DNA from: Chitinophaga vietnamensis
Lineage (GTDB): Bacteria; Bacteroidota; Bacteroidia; Chitinophagales; Chitinophagaceae
DNA: 64,000 nucleotides
Assembly (NCBI RefSeq): GCF_902167635.1
Contig: NZ_CABHMS010000009.1
Coordinates: 62,001-126,000, forward strand
Direction: 5' to 3'
Below the pieces are notes generated by a model. That model did not search any database. It was given only the letters and a program-made list of their open reading frames with translations, and had not been told where the DNA came from. A program made the position numbers and the translations under genes. This document shows, in pieces, positions 26,347 to 33,554 of this stretch. How positions within the stretch are numbered: position 1 is the first letter of the stretch; each line of letters starts with the position of its first letter.

Positions 26347-27531
26347 ATGCTGAATATCGAGACATTAAAATGTTCCTATACAAATGAGGAAACATTGCTT
26401 ATCCTGTTGACGCGTTTATACTTCGGAACACAGGATATTGAAGCTGTACATGCTTTCCTGGATAAAGAGGTTATTGACTGGAGTTCCTTTTATAAACTTA
26501 TTCTGCATAATGATATCAGAGGGTTCATTTATGACATTATTACCACATTTCCAGTAGCAATCGATAAACAAATCCATGATACGCTAAAGAAGGACGCCAT
26601 GGCGATCACTTTGGTAGGAGCTTACCAGGCCCGTTTGATAAGTCAATTGAAGATCGCTTTTGAAAAGTCGGGAATAACCGTGATTCCACATAAAGGAAGC
26701 GCACTGGCCGCGCGGTATTACAGAGCTCCCCTGTTAAGAGAAAGCTCGGATATAGATTTTTTAATAAATAAGGATGACCTACCTGAATTAAGAAAGTGCC
26801 TTCATGAAAACGGTTATGAGCAAAGATATTCTATCTCTGCACATCAGATGGGGTTCCTCCTGCGCTTTCACAGAGAGCTCTCTTTTAAAGCTCCCAAAGA
26901 CAGGATGGGCATTACCTGCTCTGTAGAACTGCAATGGAAGCTGCTGGAACGTTACTGGGGGAAATTTTTCGAGTATGATTTTTTTGTTCAGCACCTGCAA
27001 CCCTATATGGCCATGGACGGTACTTCACAGGTGGGCTTGGCTCCTACCTACGATTTTTTATGTGTAGCTTCCAACCACCTGATCAGAGAGCCGCTGTTGA
27101 AATTTAAGTATTTAATTGACTTAGCCTGTATGATTCAAATTTCTTCCAGTGAGTTGGATTGGGAAGAGATAAATTCACGTTTCAAGTTATACAACTATAC
27201 TGCTTTCTTATGGTCCGGCATGAATGCTTTAATTGATATAGTAGGGCTTCAACTCCCTGTACCAGGCCTTCCGCCAGTGGCCTATCATTTATTTACGGCT
27301 ACAGAAATCCAGATTGGCCGCAAAGCATTTTTCAATAAAATCAGGCTGACAAATTTAAAGCGATCATTTCTGGGAAAGATAAAATTCAGCGTGAAAGCCC
27401 GTTTATCTATCCTATTAGTACCTAACGTAAACGATTTGTCCATGACGAATGCGCCTGCATGGACCATCCCACTCATTATTCCCATGAAATCGTTCCGGCT
27501 CCTGTATTCATATATTACCAGGAAACATTAA
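26347..27531 (+). CDS. PF14907-type nucleotidyltransferase family protein
   Basis: This 394-residue cytosolic protein shows the signature of the uncharacterised nucleotidyltransferase family: HKGSALAARYY (about 115-125) followed by RESSDIDFLI, where the D-x-D (135-137) would bind metal and nucleotide. The rest is mostly helical. From known clusters, this family recurs beside lasso-peptide genes and HPr-kinase-like genes, where it may modify the peptide or a phosphate added to it. Its 3' end overlaps the end of the cyclase-like gene on the other strand by 17 bases. Its target is not known. Confidence 0.75.
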   Translation: MLNIETLKCSYTNEETLLILLTRLYFGTQDIEAVHAFLDKEVIDWSSFYKLILHNDIRGFIYDIITTFPVAIDKQIHDTLKKDAMAITLVGAYQARLISQLKIAFEKSGITVIPHKGSALAARYYRAPLLRESSDIDFLINKDDLPELRKCLHENGYEQRYSISAHQMGFLLRFHRELSFKAPKDRMGITCSVELQWKLLERYWGKFFEYDFFVQHLQPYMAMDGTSQVGLAPTYDFLCVASNHLIREPLLKFKYLIDLACMIQISSSELDWEEINSRFKLYNYTAFLWSGMNALIDIVGLQLPVPGLPPVAYHLFTATEIQIGRKAFFNKIRLTNLKRSFLGKIKFSVKARLSILLVPNVNDLSMTNAPAWTIPLIIPMKSFRLLYSYITRKH

Positions 27532-29590
27532 GCCGGGCATACTTATTCAATGCATCCAATATGGTAACAGTAGCGAAGTTCTTTCTTTCGTCTGTTGTCA
27601 CAAATATGTTTTCTCCATTTTCGTGATCGGTGTTGTAAGTCTCGGGAATTCTCAATTCTGCAGAAGGGTTCCAGTATCCTGCGGGCTGTTGAGCATGGAG
27701 GAGATCATTCAGCATTGCTTTTACCAATTCATGGTGCTGTTCACTATCGTATGAACATGATATTATTTTCAATAGAAGTGCTATTTTAAAATCGTTTGGA
27801 ACGGGCTTATCCAGCTCTTTCCGGGCTTTATTGCAAGCCCAGCCTACGGCCATATCAATTTCCTTCTTATACTTGTCTGCATCTTTATTAAACAGGGCTT
27901 CCACGGTAAGTGCGGTGGCATATTCAGGGCCGTTCCACCAGTAGCTGTACCAATATCCTTCGGTATGCTGGTTCGCCAATAAGTAATCAATGGCATCCTG
28001 CTGGCCGGCCAGGGCATATGCGGCAGTAACGCAGTGATGCGGTATTTGCCAACCATTAAAATGTTGCCCATCGGTTTTCATGTTGTATTTTCCAACAGGT
28101 ACATTTGGATCGTACGTGATAACACCGCCGTTTGCAGCAACATATCTGTTCATCATATCAAAACCAGGTTCCGGAAATTCATCAGCGAATGTTGCAGTAT
28201 TTGCAAAAAGCCAGGTCCAGATAGTACTGTCTGCATCTGCTCTGTTCAAAACATTATACCCCCATCCTTCTTGTTCTCTATACCTGGTTTTCAAAATTCG
28301 CCAGGCGCGGTCCAGTGCTTCACTGATTCCAGGGTGCTTCAAACGTGCCAGATGACAGGCTACATAGGCCGTTACCCACTCATCGCTGATGCCGGTCTTT
28401 ACATAAAAATCCTTCCACCATCCTGATTGTTGCTGGTTCGAAAGCAAATGATCAATTCCTTTAGCAATAGCTTGTTGAATAGCAGAAAGGGATACATGTT
28501 CCCGGTGCGCTTTCTTTTCCGTTTTAAGCCCCAGGTTTTTTTTCACCATCCATAAACTTCCATAACCCAGATAAGCCTTTAACGCTATCTCTTTATCAGG
28601 ACAATAAGATAATTTCAAATGAGAGAGCTTTCTCTTTAAAAAAGTGAATTCGTTTTCCGGCTTTCTTAAAGATGCTATCCACAAATGTTCGGGCCAGTCA
28701 TTCGTTTGCCCGGGGAATATCTCTTTATCCCAGTTTAATATGGCTTCTATCTTATCTTTTTTATAATGATGACACGTATTGATCTTCTCTATAAAAAAAC
28801 GCCAGTAAGTATCGATAGGCGGTTGTTTGTCCCAAAAGCATTCAAAGCCAATCTTCGGAAAAACATTTTTTCCAATGTCGATACATAAAGTTACCCGGTC
28901 CGCATAGCTGTGTACGAATGATATCCAACGGTCGAGTGTCGGCCCCGTCCAGGCATAGCCTATTTTTTCCAGGAAGGGGGCTACTGCAGCCATAGGTAAT
29001 TTTTTGATGTTTACCCGCAGCACGTCCACATCTCTGGAAAACATGATCCCCAAATATGCGATATAAGCCGGAGGCGGGCAAGCGTGAAAGATCGTTTCGA
29101 AAAGATCATAAAAGGACCGGTCTTCTCCCAATGTTTCTTTCAAAACAGTAAAACAGACATCCTTCCGGTCGATATCATCTAAACCTGGCTGCAATTCAAA
29201 AAACAATAAAGGAGTTTTTACGCCGGAGGGAAGCACATCTAATTCCAGAAAAACTTCCGTGATATTTTTATGATAAGAAGATAATTGATCCGCCCAGGTT
29301 TTAAAAAAATGGGAGATATGCTCATGCTCCAGATTTCCTGCAAACTTATTTTGCACCCAGTCTGAAAGTGCCGGCAGGTCATCTTCGTCTCTACGTATGC
29401 AGAGTTGCAGGTCTACTTGTTCGTGATGGTCAAGACGGCATTCCAATCCAAAGCGGATGAGTGGAGGAAAAAAATCCGCCGCAGTTTTTAACAAAGGCAG
29501 CTGCGCTGGTGATACCAGTGCCTGTGGAAGCGAATCACAAAAATCCCCTGTCGCTTTTAAAAGCGAGTATTCATCGAATGCTTGTTTCAT
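27515..29590 (-). CDS. Squalene/terpene-cyclase-like protein of the lasso operon
   Basis: This 691-residue soluble protein has two parts. The first 330 or so residues are mixed alpha/beta and not recognised. Residues about 375-690 show prenyltransferase/squalene-oxidase-type alpha-alpha repeats: HLLSNQQQSGWWKDF, EQEGWGYNV, DYLLANQHTEGYWYSYWW and LHAQQPAGYWNPS. A motif D452-A-D454-S-T-I-W resembles the DxDD acid motif of class II terpene cyclases but has Ser in the fourth place. The gene starts 6 bases after the kinase gene, so it belongs to the lasso operon. A tailoring role, such as acting on an isoprenoid for the peptide, is a guess; the repeats might only bind protein. Confidence 0.65.
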   Translation of the reverse strand: MKQAFDEYSLLKATGDFCDSLPQALVSPAQLPLLKTAADFFPPLIRFGLECRLDHHEQVDLQLCIRRDEDDLPALSDWVQNKFAGNLEHEHISHFFKTWADQLSSYHKNITEVFLELDVLPSGVKTPLLFFELQPGLDDIDRKDVCFTVLKETLGEDRSFYDLFETIFHACPPPAYIAYLGIMFSRDVDVLRVNIKKLPMAAVAPFLEKIGYAWTGPTLDRWISFVHSYADRVTLCIDIGKNVFPKIGFECFWDKQPPIDTYWRFFIEKINTCHHYKKDKIEAILNWDKEIFPGQTNDWPEHLWIASLRKPENEFTFLKRKLSHLKLSYCPDKEIALKAYLGYGSLWMVKKNLGLKTEKKAHREHVSLSAIQQAIAKGIDHLLSNQQQSGWWKDFYVKTGISDEWVTAYVACHLARLKHPGISEALDRAWRILKTRYREQEGWGYNVLNRADADSTIWTWLFANTATFADEFPEPGFDMMNRYVAANGGVITYDPNVPVGKYNMKTDGQHFNGWQIPHHCVTAAYALAGQQDAIDYLLANQHTEGYWYSYWWNGPEYATALTVEALFNKDADKYKKEIDMAVGWACNKARKELDKPVPNDFKIALLLKIISCSYDSEQHHELVKAMLNDLLHAQQPAGYWNPSAELRIPETYNTDHENGENIFVTTDERKNFATVTILDALNKYARLNVSW

Positions 29591-29596
29591 ATCAGG

Positions 29597-30526
29597 CTAT
29601 CTTATCGTTTCAAGTATCGCATCGTACACTTCATGGATACGCATGATATTATCCGGAGCATGTATGCTATAGGATGGTACAATTTCCAGGAAGGTCATTG
29701 CTGATTGGAAGTAAGTCTTCAAGTACTGCTTGGAATTAAGCCCCGGAAGTAATATCTCATCCATCAACACTGAAAGTGCATCTGTTTTTTTTATGGTGGT
29801 GATCAGCCTTTCCGGCTCGGGCGTTCTTGATTTTATAAAGAACACGGCGGCGACTTGTCGTGGAAGAATATCTACGGCAGGTGCTTGTTGATTGAAATAA
29901 TATTTACGGGTGATAATATCCGATGCTGCCGTTTCTTTCCAGTCAGGGGGCAATTCAAAAACCCGCTGAAGGTTGCCGTGTGGAATATCCAGCACAGCTG
30001 CTATGTCTGGATTGATCTTCAATGATGTTTCCCCTTGTGATACAAAAAAAGCTTGCTCTTCCTCGTGCAGCATTGCATAGTCATCGCACCATATTTCATG
30101 TCCTCTGAGGTGAAAATAGGTAGCCAGCGTAGATTTGCCGGCTCCCTTTCTGCCCATAAATAAAATCGCTTTCTCATCAACACGCATGGCGGATGCATGT
30201 AAGCAAAAATAGCCTTGTTCCTGCAGGCAAAACTTGGTAACGTTACCCCGGATCAGCGACTGGACAGATTGTTGTGAAGTGCCGCTTACGACGTGATAGA
30301 AAACGTTTTTACCTGCTGAAAAGATAAGAAAGCTCACTTTTATTGTTTGGTCATCATAATATTCAAAGAGGAAACACTTCTTGTTTTCAGAAGTGTTCCC
30401 TGCATAAATATTCTCACCAAAAGTTGCTGAAGAAGGAGCAATTTTAAACGGATTAAATACGATCGCTTTCTTCAGCCCAACAAAATCTGCATGATTCAGC
30501 TTAGTGAATTGGATAGCAAAATGCAA
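29597..30526 (-). CDS. HPr-kinase-like lasso peptide kinase
   Basis: This 309-residue protein carries the HprK-type nucleotide site. LHASAMRV (about 109-116) precedes the P-loop GRKGAGKST (125-133), then CDDYAML (147-153). It lacks the full N-terminal domain order of genuine HPr kinase and no HPr gene is near. Such kinases in lasso clusters (for example the paeninodin type) phosphorylate the C-terminal Ser of the precursor. The precursor 14 bases upstream does end in Ser, which supports this. It is followed after 6 bases by the cyclase-like gene. Confidence 0.82.
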   Translation of the reverse strand: MHFAIQFTKLNHADFVGLKKAIVFNPFKIAPSSATFGENIYAGNTSENKKCFLFEYYDDQTIKVSFLIFSAGKNVFYHVVSGTSQQSVQSLIRGNVTKFCLQEQGYFCLHASAMRVDEKAILFMGRKGAGKSTLATYFHLRGHEIWCDDYAMLHEEEQAFFVSQGETSLKINPDIAAVLDIPHGNLQRVFELPPDWKETAASDIITRKYYFNQQAPAVDILPRQVAAVFFIKSRTPEPERLITTIKKTDALSVLMDEILLPGLNSKQYLKTYFQSAMTFLEIVPSYSIHAPDNIMRIHEVYDAILETIR

Positions 30527-30540
30527 AATTGTTCAATTAA

Positions 30541-30687
30541 TTATGAGTTATAATTTGGTGTGGTGCCCCCGTCAGTCCCATGTCCGGAAGTAGTAGTGTT
30601 CGTTATCTCGCCAATTTTTCCGAGATCTTTTAATTCAGGGGTTTGATAAACCTTTTTTTCCTCGTGTGCAGTTAATTCTTTTTGCAT
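30541..30687 (-). CDS. Lasso peptide precursor
   Basis: This 48-codon gene was read by hand between the cyclase and the kinase genes. The leader, residues 1-30, contains Y14-x2-P17-x-L19-x3-G23-x5-T29, the exact lasso leader motif bound by the B1 protein, with Thr at position -2. The predicted core is TTTSGHGTDGGTTPNYNS (31-48). Asp at core position 9 would form a 9-membered macrolactam with Thr1. The tail of nine residues ends in Ser, the expected target of the kinase. Thr as the ring amine is uncommon; Gly is most frequent. The start lies 19 bases after the cyclase stop. Confidence 0.88.
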   Translation of the reverse strand: MQKELTAHEEKKVYQTPELKDLGKIGEITNTTTSGHGTDGGTTPNYNS

Positions 30688-30705
30688 GATGTTAATCTTT
30701 TAAGA

Positions 30706-32529
30706 TTAGTGAAATGATTGATGATGGTAATTCTTCCATGACAGAACATGTAAAACAGGTAAAACGTGGTTGTAGTGTAACGATGAATGTCTGGCCCCCC
30801 GCACAGCTTCCAACAGCTGCGGTATGTTTATTTTGCCGGAAAGGAAGTCGCCCGATTCTGATAACCTTTTCTCTACCATGTCTTGTATCTCCTGTATTTT
30901 CAGGTTCTGGGAAAGAGGATTTCCGAAAAGAGACGTTTTAGGCCTTCTTATGATCTCTCCGGGCAGGTAAGGGATCATAGCCATACGTAGCAAAGCCTTT
31001 TGATACAATAGATGTGGGGGGAGCGCTAATATGAAAAGGAATAGTTCCAGTGAAAAAAATGGTTGTCTTATCTTTATTTTATTGCCGGTAAAGCCTGGGT
31101 GGGAGGTTTCAAATAGCCAGGACCAGAAAGCGTTTCCGGACATAGCAAAATTTGACCTTGTGGAAGTGCCGTCTTTATTGGGTTTAAATGGCGTATAATC
31201 TTCCGGAAAGAAAGCGGGATCGTACCATGGCGGCAAAGACATATTTGTGTCGGGCGCTTTCTTCACCCACTTCCTTATTCTTTGCCGGATCGTCCGGAAG
31301 AGATGGCCGAATGTTCTAAAGAAGGCCAGATCATCCAGATAGGGCTGTATCAGGTATCCCTGGGCCGCAAGCCTGCGACGCGAGCGCTGCTCATACTCAA
31401 ACAAGGGATCTCCTCCGAAGCCCGCTAATAATACTCTTGAAAAAGCCGCGGCATCAGCAACCATCCGGGATTCAGCAGTGGCATCCGGTATGGCGGCCGG
31501 CTCTGGAATCCAGAAGCTCATGGGCTGGGCGACATTTTTAATATAATCCTCTGCAATGTATTGTTTGATCGGTATTTTAAGATGGCCGGCTGTGAGCTTC
31601 CCGAAATATCCTTCCATTTCATTTACAAGATGCCGGTAGCTGATATTAAAAGATATCAATGTGTGGTCGTCGCCATAGCTGTCATCAAGCACCTTCTTTG
31701 CCGTTGCCGTTATGGACGAACTATCCATGCCGCCGCTCAATGTGCAGGCAACTTTATTGGTACGGGTACGGTCTTTAATAGATTGTTCAAACAAACGATG
31801 AAAATGACTGACATATTCCTTTGTTGCTTTATAGCGTACAGGTTTGATATCGGAGGGAATTTGCCAATAGCAGCTGATATGAATTTCCCCGTCTTTGTAA
31901 ATCAATTTATGAGCCGGTGGAAGTTTTTTAATCTTTTTATAAATCGTTTGACCGAAGCTTCCGTTTCTACCACTCATCAGGTAGTCGCGCAATACATCGT
32001 CATCCAGTTCAGACTTCAGCTGGGGTATATCTTGAAGGGAACGGTAAAAATTTGTAAAAAGAAGCCGGTTATCATATTGGGCATAATAAAACGGGATCAG
32101 GCCGAAATGATCGCGGGCGCAAAAAAGGTGGTTCGTTTGTTCGTTCCAGATGGCAAAAGCAAAATCTCCGGCAATGTGTTGCAGGCAGTCTTCTCCCCAG
32201 TGTTTATAGGCGTAGAGGACCAGGTAGGAATCAGGGGTGCTATTACTGATGGCGCTGAAGTATGCGCCAAGTTCCCTCACCAGTTCCTCCCGTTTATCCA
32301 GCCGTACGTCTCCCACGATCCGGAGATTTTCATCCACGGTGAAGGGTAGCCGCTCTGTTACAGTATCTTCACAGGTTCTAAGCCAGCCAAACCGCAAATC
32401 GGCCCTGGCGCTGCTCCATGCGCCCTGGTAGTCATCACAGCAAGCGGCAATGACTGCCGTTGAAACGTCCAGCAATACAGTATCGGCTTTCTGAAGCTGA
32501 GAAGATACTATGCCAATGAATCCGCTCAT
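30706..32529 (-). CDS. Lasso peptide cyclase (asparagine-synthetase-like, C protein)
   Basis: This 607-residue protein has the two-domain layout of asparagine synthetase B. The N-terminal glutaminase-like domain starts MSGFIG, so the catalytic Cys2 is missing and no glutamine would be used. GDFAFAIWNEQTNHLF (121-136) is typical of the fold. The ATP site is SGGMDSSS (265-272). Lasso cyclases adenylate the side chain of Asp or Glu in the core and join it to the core N-terminus. It overlaps the B2 gene by 4 bases upstream and the precursor gene follows by 18 bases. Confidence 0.9.
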   Translation of the reverse strand: MSGFIGIVSSQLQKADTVLLDVSTAVIAACCDDYQGAWSSARADLRFGWLRTCEDTVTERLPFTVDENLRIVGDVRLDKREELVRELGAYFSAISNSTPDSYLVLYAYKHWGEDCLQHIAGDFAFAIWNEQTNHLFCARDHFGLIPFYYAQYDNRLLFTNFYRSLQDIPQLKSELDDDVLRDYLMSGRNGSFGQTIYKKIKKLPPAHKLIYKDGEIHISCYWQIPSDIKPVRYKATKEYVSHFHRLFEQSIKDRTRTNKVACTLSGGMDSSSITATAKKVLDDSYGDDHTLISFNISYRHLVNEMEGYFGKLTAGHLKIPIKQYIAEDYIKNVAQPMSFWIPEPAAIPDATAESRMVADAAAFSRVLLAGFGGDPLFEYEQRSRRRLAAQGYLIQPYLDDLAFFRTFGHLFRTIRQRIRKWVKKAPDTNMSLPPWYDPAFFPEDYTPFKPNKDGTSTRSNFAMSGNAFWSWLFETSHPGFTGNKIKIRQPFFSLELFLFILALPPHLLYQKALLRMAMIPYLPGEIIRRPKTSLFGNPLSQNLKIQEIQDMVEKRLSESGDFLSGKINIPQLLEAVRGARHSSLHYNHVLPVLHVLSWKNYHHQSFH

Positions 32530-32993
32530 TTAAATCTGAGAATAACGTTTAGTTTATCTGCTGGTAAAACGAAATAATTAGCAATTACCGAAGGATGGTC
32601 ATTTAAAAGAACGCCCTCTTTTTCCAACCATGCGTGGGCATCAAACCTGCCCATATGCTGACTCACGCCAATTTTCAGCTCCGCATCAATACCTTTTCTT
32701 CTTAATAGTAAACGCATGACCAGCGATTGAGATAAACACCTTCCTTTCAAAAATGGTAATTGGTTCATTTGATGAAAGAGCGTTGCATATTTGTCGAGCG
32801 TCACAATAGTTTCGTTATGGTCCGGTGGCGGAACATTCTTCGTAAAAAAAGAAAGTAGCTTTTCGGTTGTTTTTAAGCTCGTAAAACGAAGACTTGCTTC
32901 TGTCAGGATGGTAAGAATGCGCGCTCTAACAAACAGCCGATCGTATGCCCTTAAACATCTGTTTAAGGTAATTAAATCGCGATCTGTATACAT
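32526..32993 (-). CDS. Lasso peptide leader peptidase (B2, transglutaminase-like)
   Basis: This 155-residue protein has the lasso B2 layout. The catalytic triad reads Cys86 (FLKGRCLSQSLVMRLLL), His120 (GRFDAHAWLE) and Asp132 (VLLNDHPSV). It cuts off the leader after the residue following Thr-2, together with the B1 protein that holds the leader. Its start overlaps the B1 stop by one base, and its stop overlaps the cyclase start, so the three are translated together. Confidence 0.9.
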   Translation of the reverse strand: MYTDRDLITLNRCLRAYDRLFVRARILTILTEASLRFTSLKTTEKLLSFFTKNVPPPDHNETIVTLDKYATLFHQMNQLPFLKGRCLSQSLVMRLLLRRKGIDAELKIGVSQHMGRFDAHAWLEKEGVLLNDHPSVIANYFVLPADKLNVILRFK

Positions 32994-33268
32994 CAGTCAA
33001 TGACAATTAATTCTGCATTTTTAAGGCTCTCAATTAATCTGGGGATATCCTCTTGAAGTCGTTCTATGCTTACTTCATATTCATCTTGCAGTATATGGAG
33101 CGCAGATGCGTATTCCTGGTCATCAGATAATAATTCCCAAAATCGCTTCCCGACTTCATTGAGTTCATAAAAGCGCTCCGTGTTCAAATTCAGGATGACA
33201 AAGCCTGCACCCATTTCCCGAACAATACTATTTTCCGATATTTTAATTTTTTTTCCTGAGAAGATCAT
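32993..33268 (-). CDS. PqqD-like RiPP recognition element (lasso B1)
   Basis: This 91-residue protein is a PqqD-type RiPP recognition element: ENSIVREMGAGFVILNLNTERFYELNEVGKRFWELL gives the beta-strands and helix that bind the leader (shown here as the block at about 12-47), followed by two helices. It is the first gene of the lasso operon and overlaps B2 by one base. In split-B systems it delivers the leader to the B2 peptidase. Confidence 0.88.
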   Translation of the reverse strand: MIFSGKKIKISENSIVREMGAGFVILNLNTERFYELNEVGKRFWELLSDDQEYASALHILQDEYEVSIERLQEDIPRLIESLKNAELIVID

Positions 33269-33504
33269 TAATATTTTGGCGGTTTTTTGAGACTTAAATA
33301 GGTAAGGACCTGTCCATAGATAAATGTTAAGAACAAATTACGTGTCGAATATGAATATTAACACCTTTTGGAAGTCAATTTATCTTCTGACTACAAGTTT
33401 ACAGCAAATAGTAGAGTTAAACAAGCCTGGATTAATTTTTTTTTCTGAAACGCAGCTACTTGAGTATAACCACCTATAACATTCCTGCCTGTGAAAAGGT
33501 TCAA
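33269..33504. other. AT-rich upstream region of the lasso operon
   Basis: About 236 bases between the B1 start and the hairpin at 33505 are strongly AT-rich. No TAnnTTTG element at correct spacing to TTTG was found on the minus strand. The promoter of the lasso operon must lie here but cannot be assigned. A 42-codon frame at 33351 on the plus strand has no gene-like features. Confidence 0.5.
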
Positions 33505-33541
33505 TAAAAAGGCTTGCAAGTTAAAACTTGCAAGCCTTTTT
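33505..33541 (-). terminator. Hairpin after the PNGase-like gene; right copy of a flanking repeat
   Basis: The stem GGCTTGCAAGTT with AACTTGCAAGCC and flanking A/T runs sits 13 bases after the stop of the lipoprotein gene on the minus strand. It is nearly identical (one base difference over about 36) to the hairpin at 26030-26066, in the same orientation. Confidence 0.78.
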
Positions 33542-33554
33542 TCATTTATACTAC

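Noticed and set aside
33351-33479. A 42-codon frame on the plus strand upstream of the lasso operon as a second precursor
   Set aside because: It has no lasso leader motif, no suitable acidic ring residue and no promoter; the region is AT-rich and such frames arise by chance.
26030-33541. A complete integrative element with att sites
   Set aside because: The flanking repeats are hairpins and not tRNA 3' ends, and there is no integrase or relaxase gene; only a possible acquired island is claimed.
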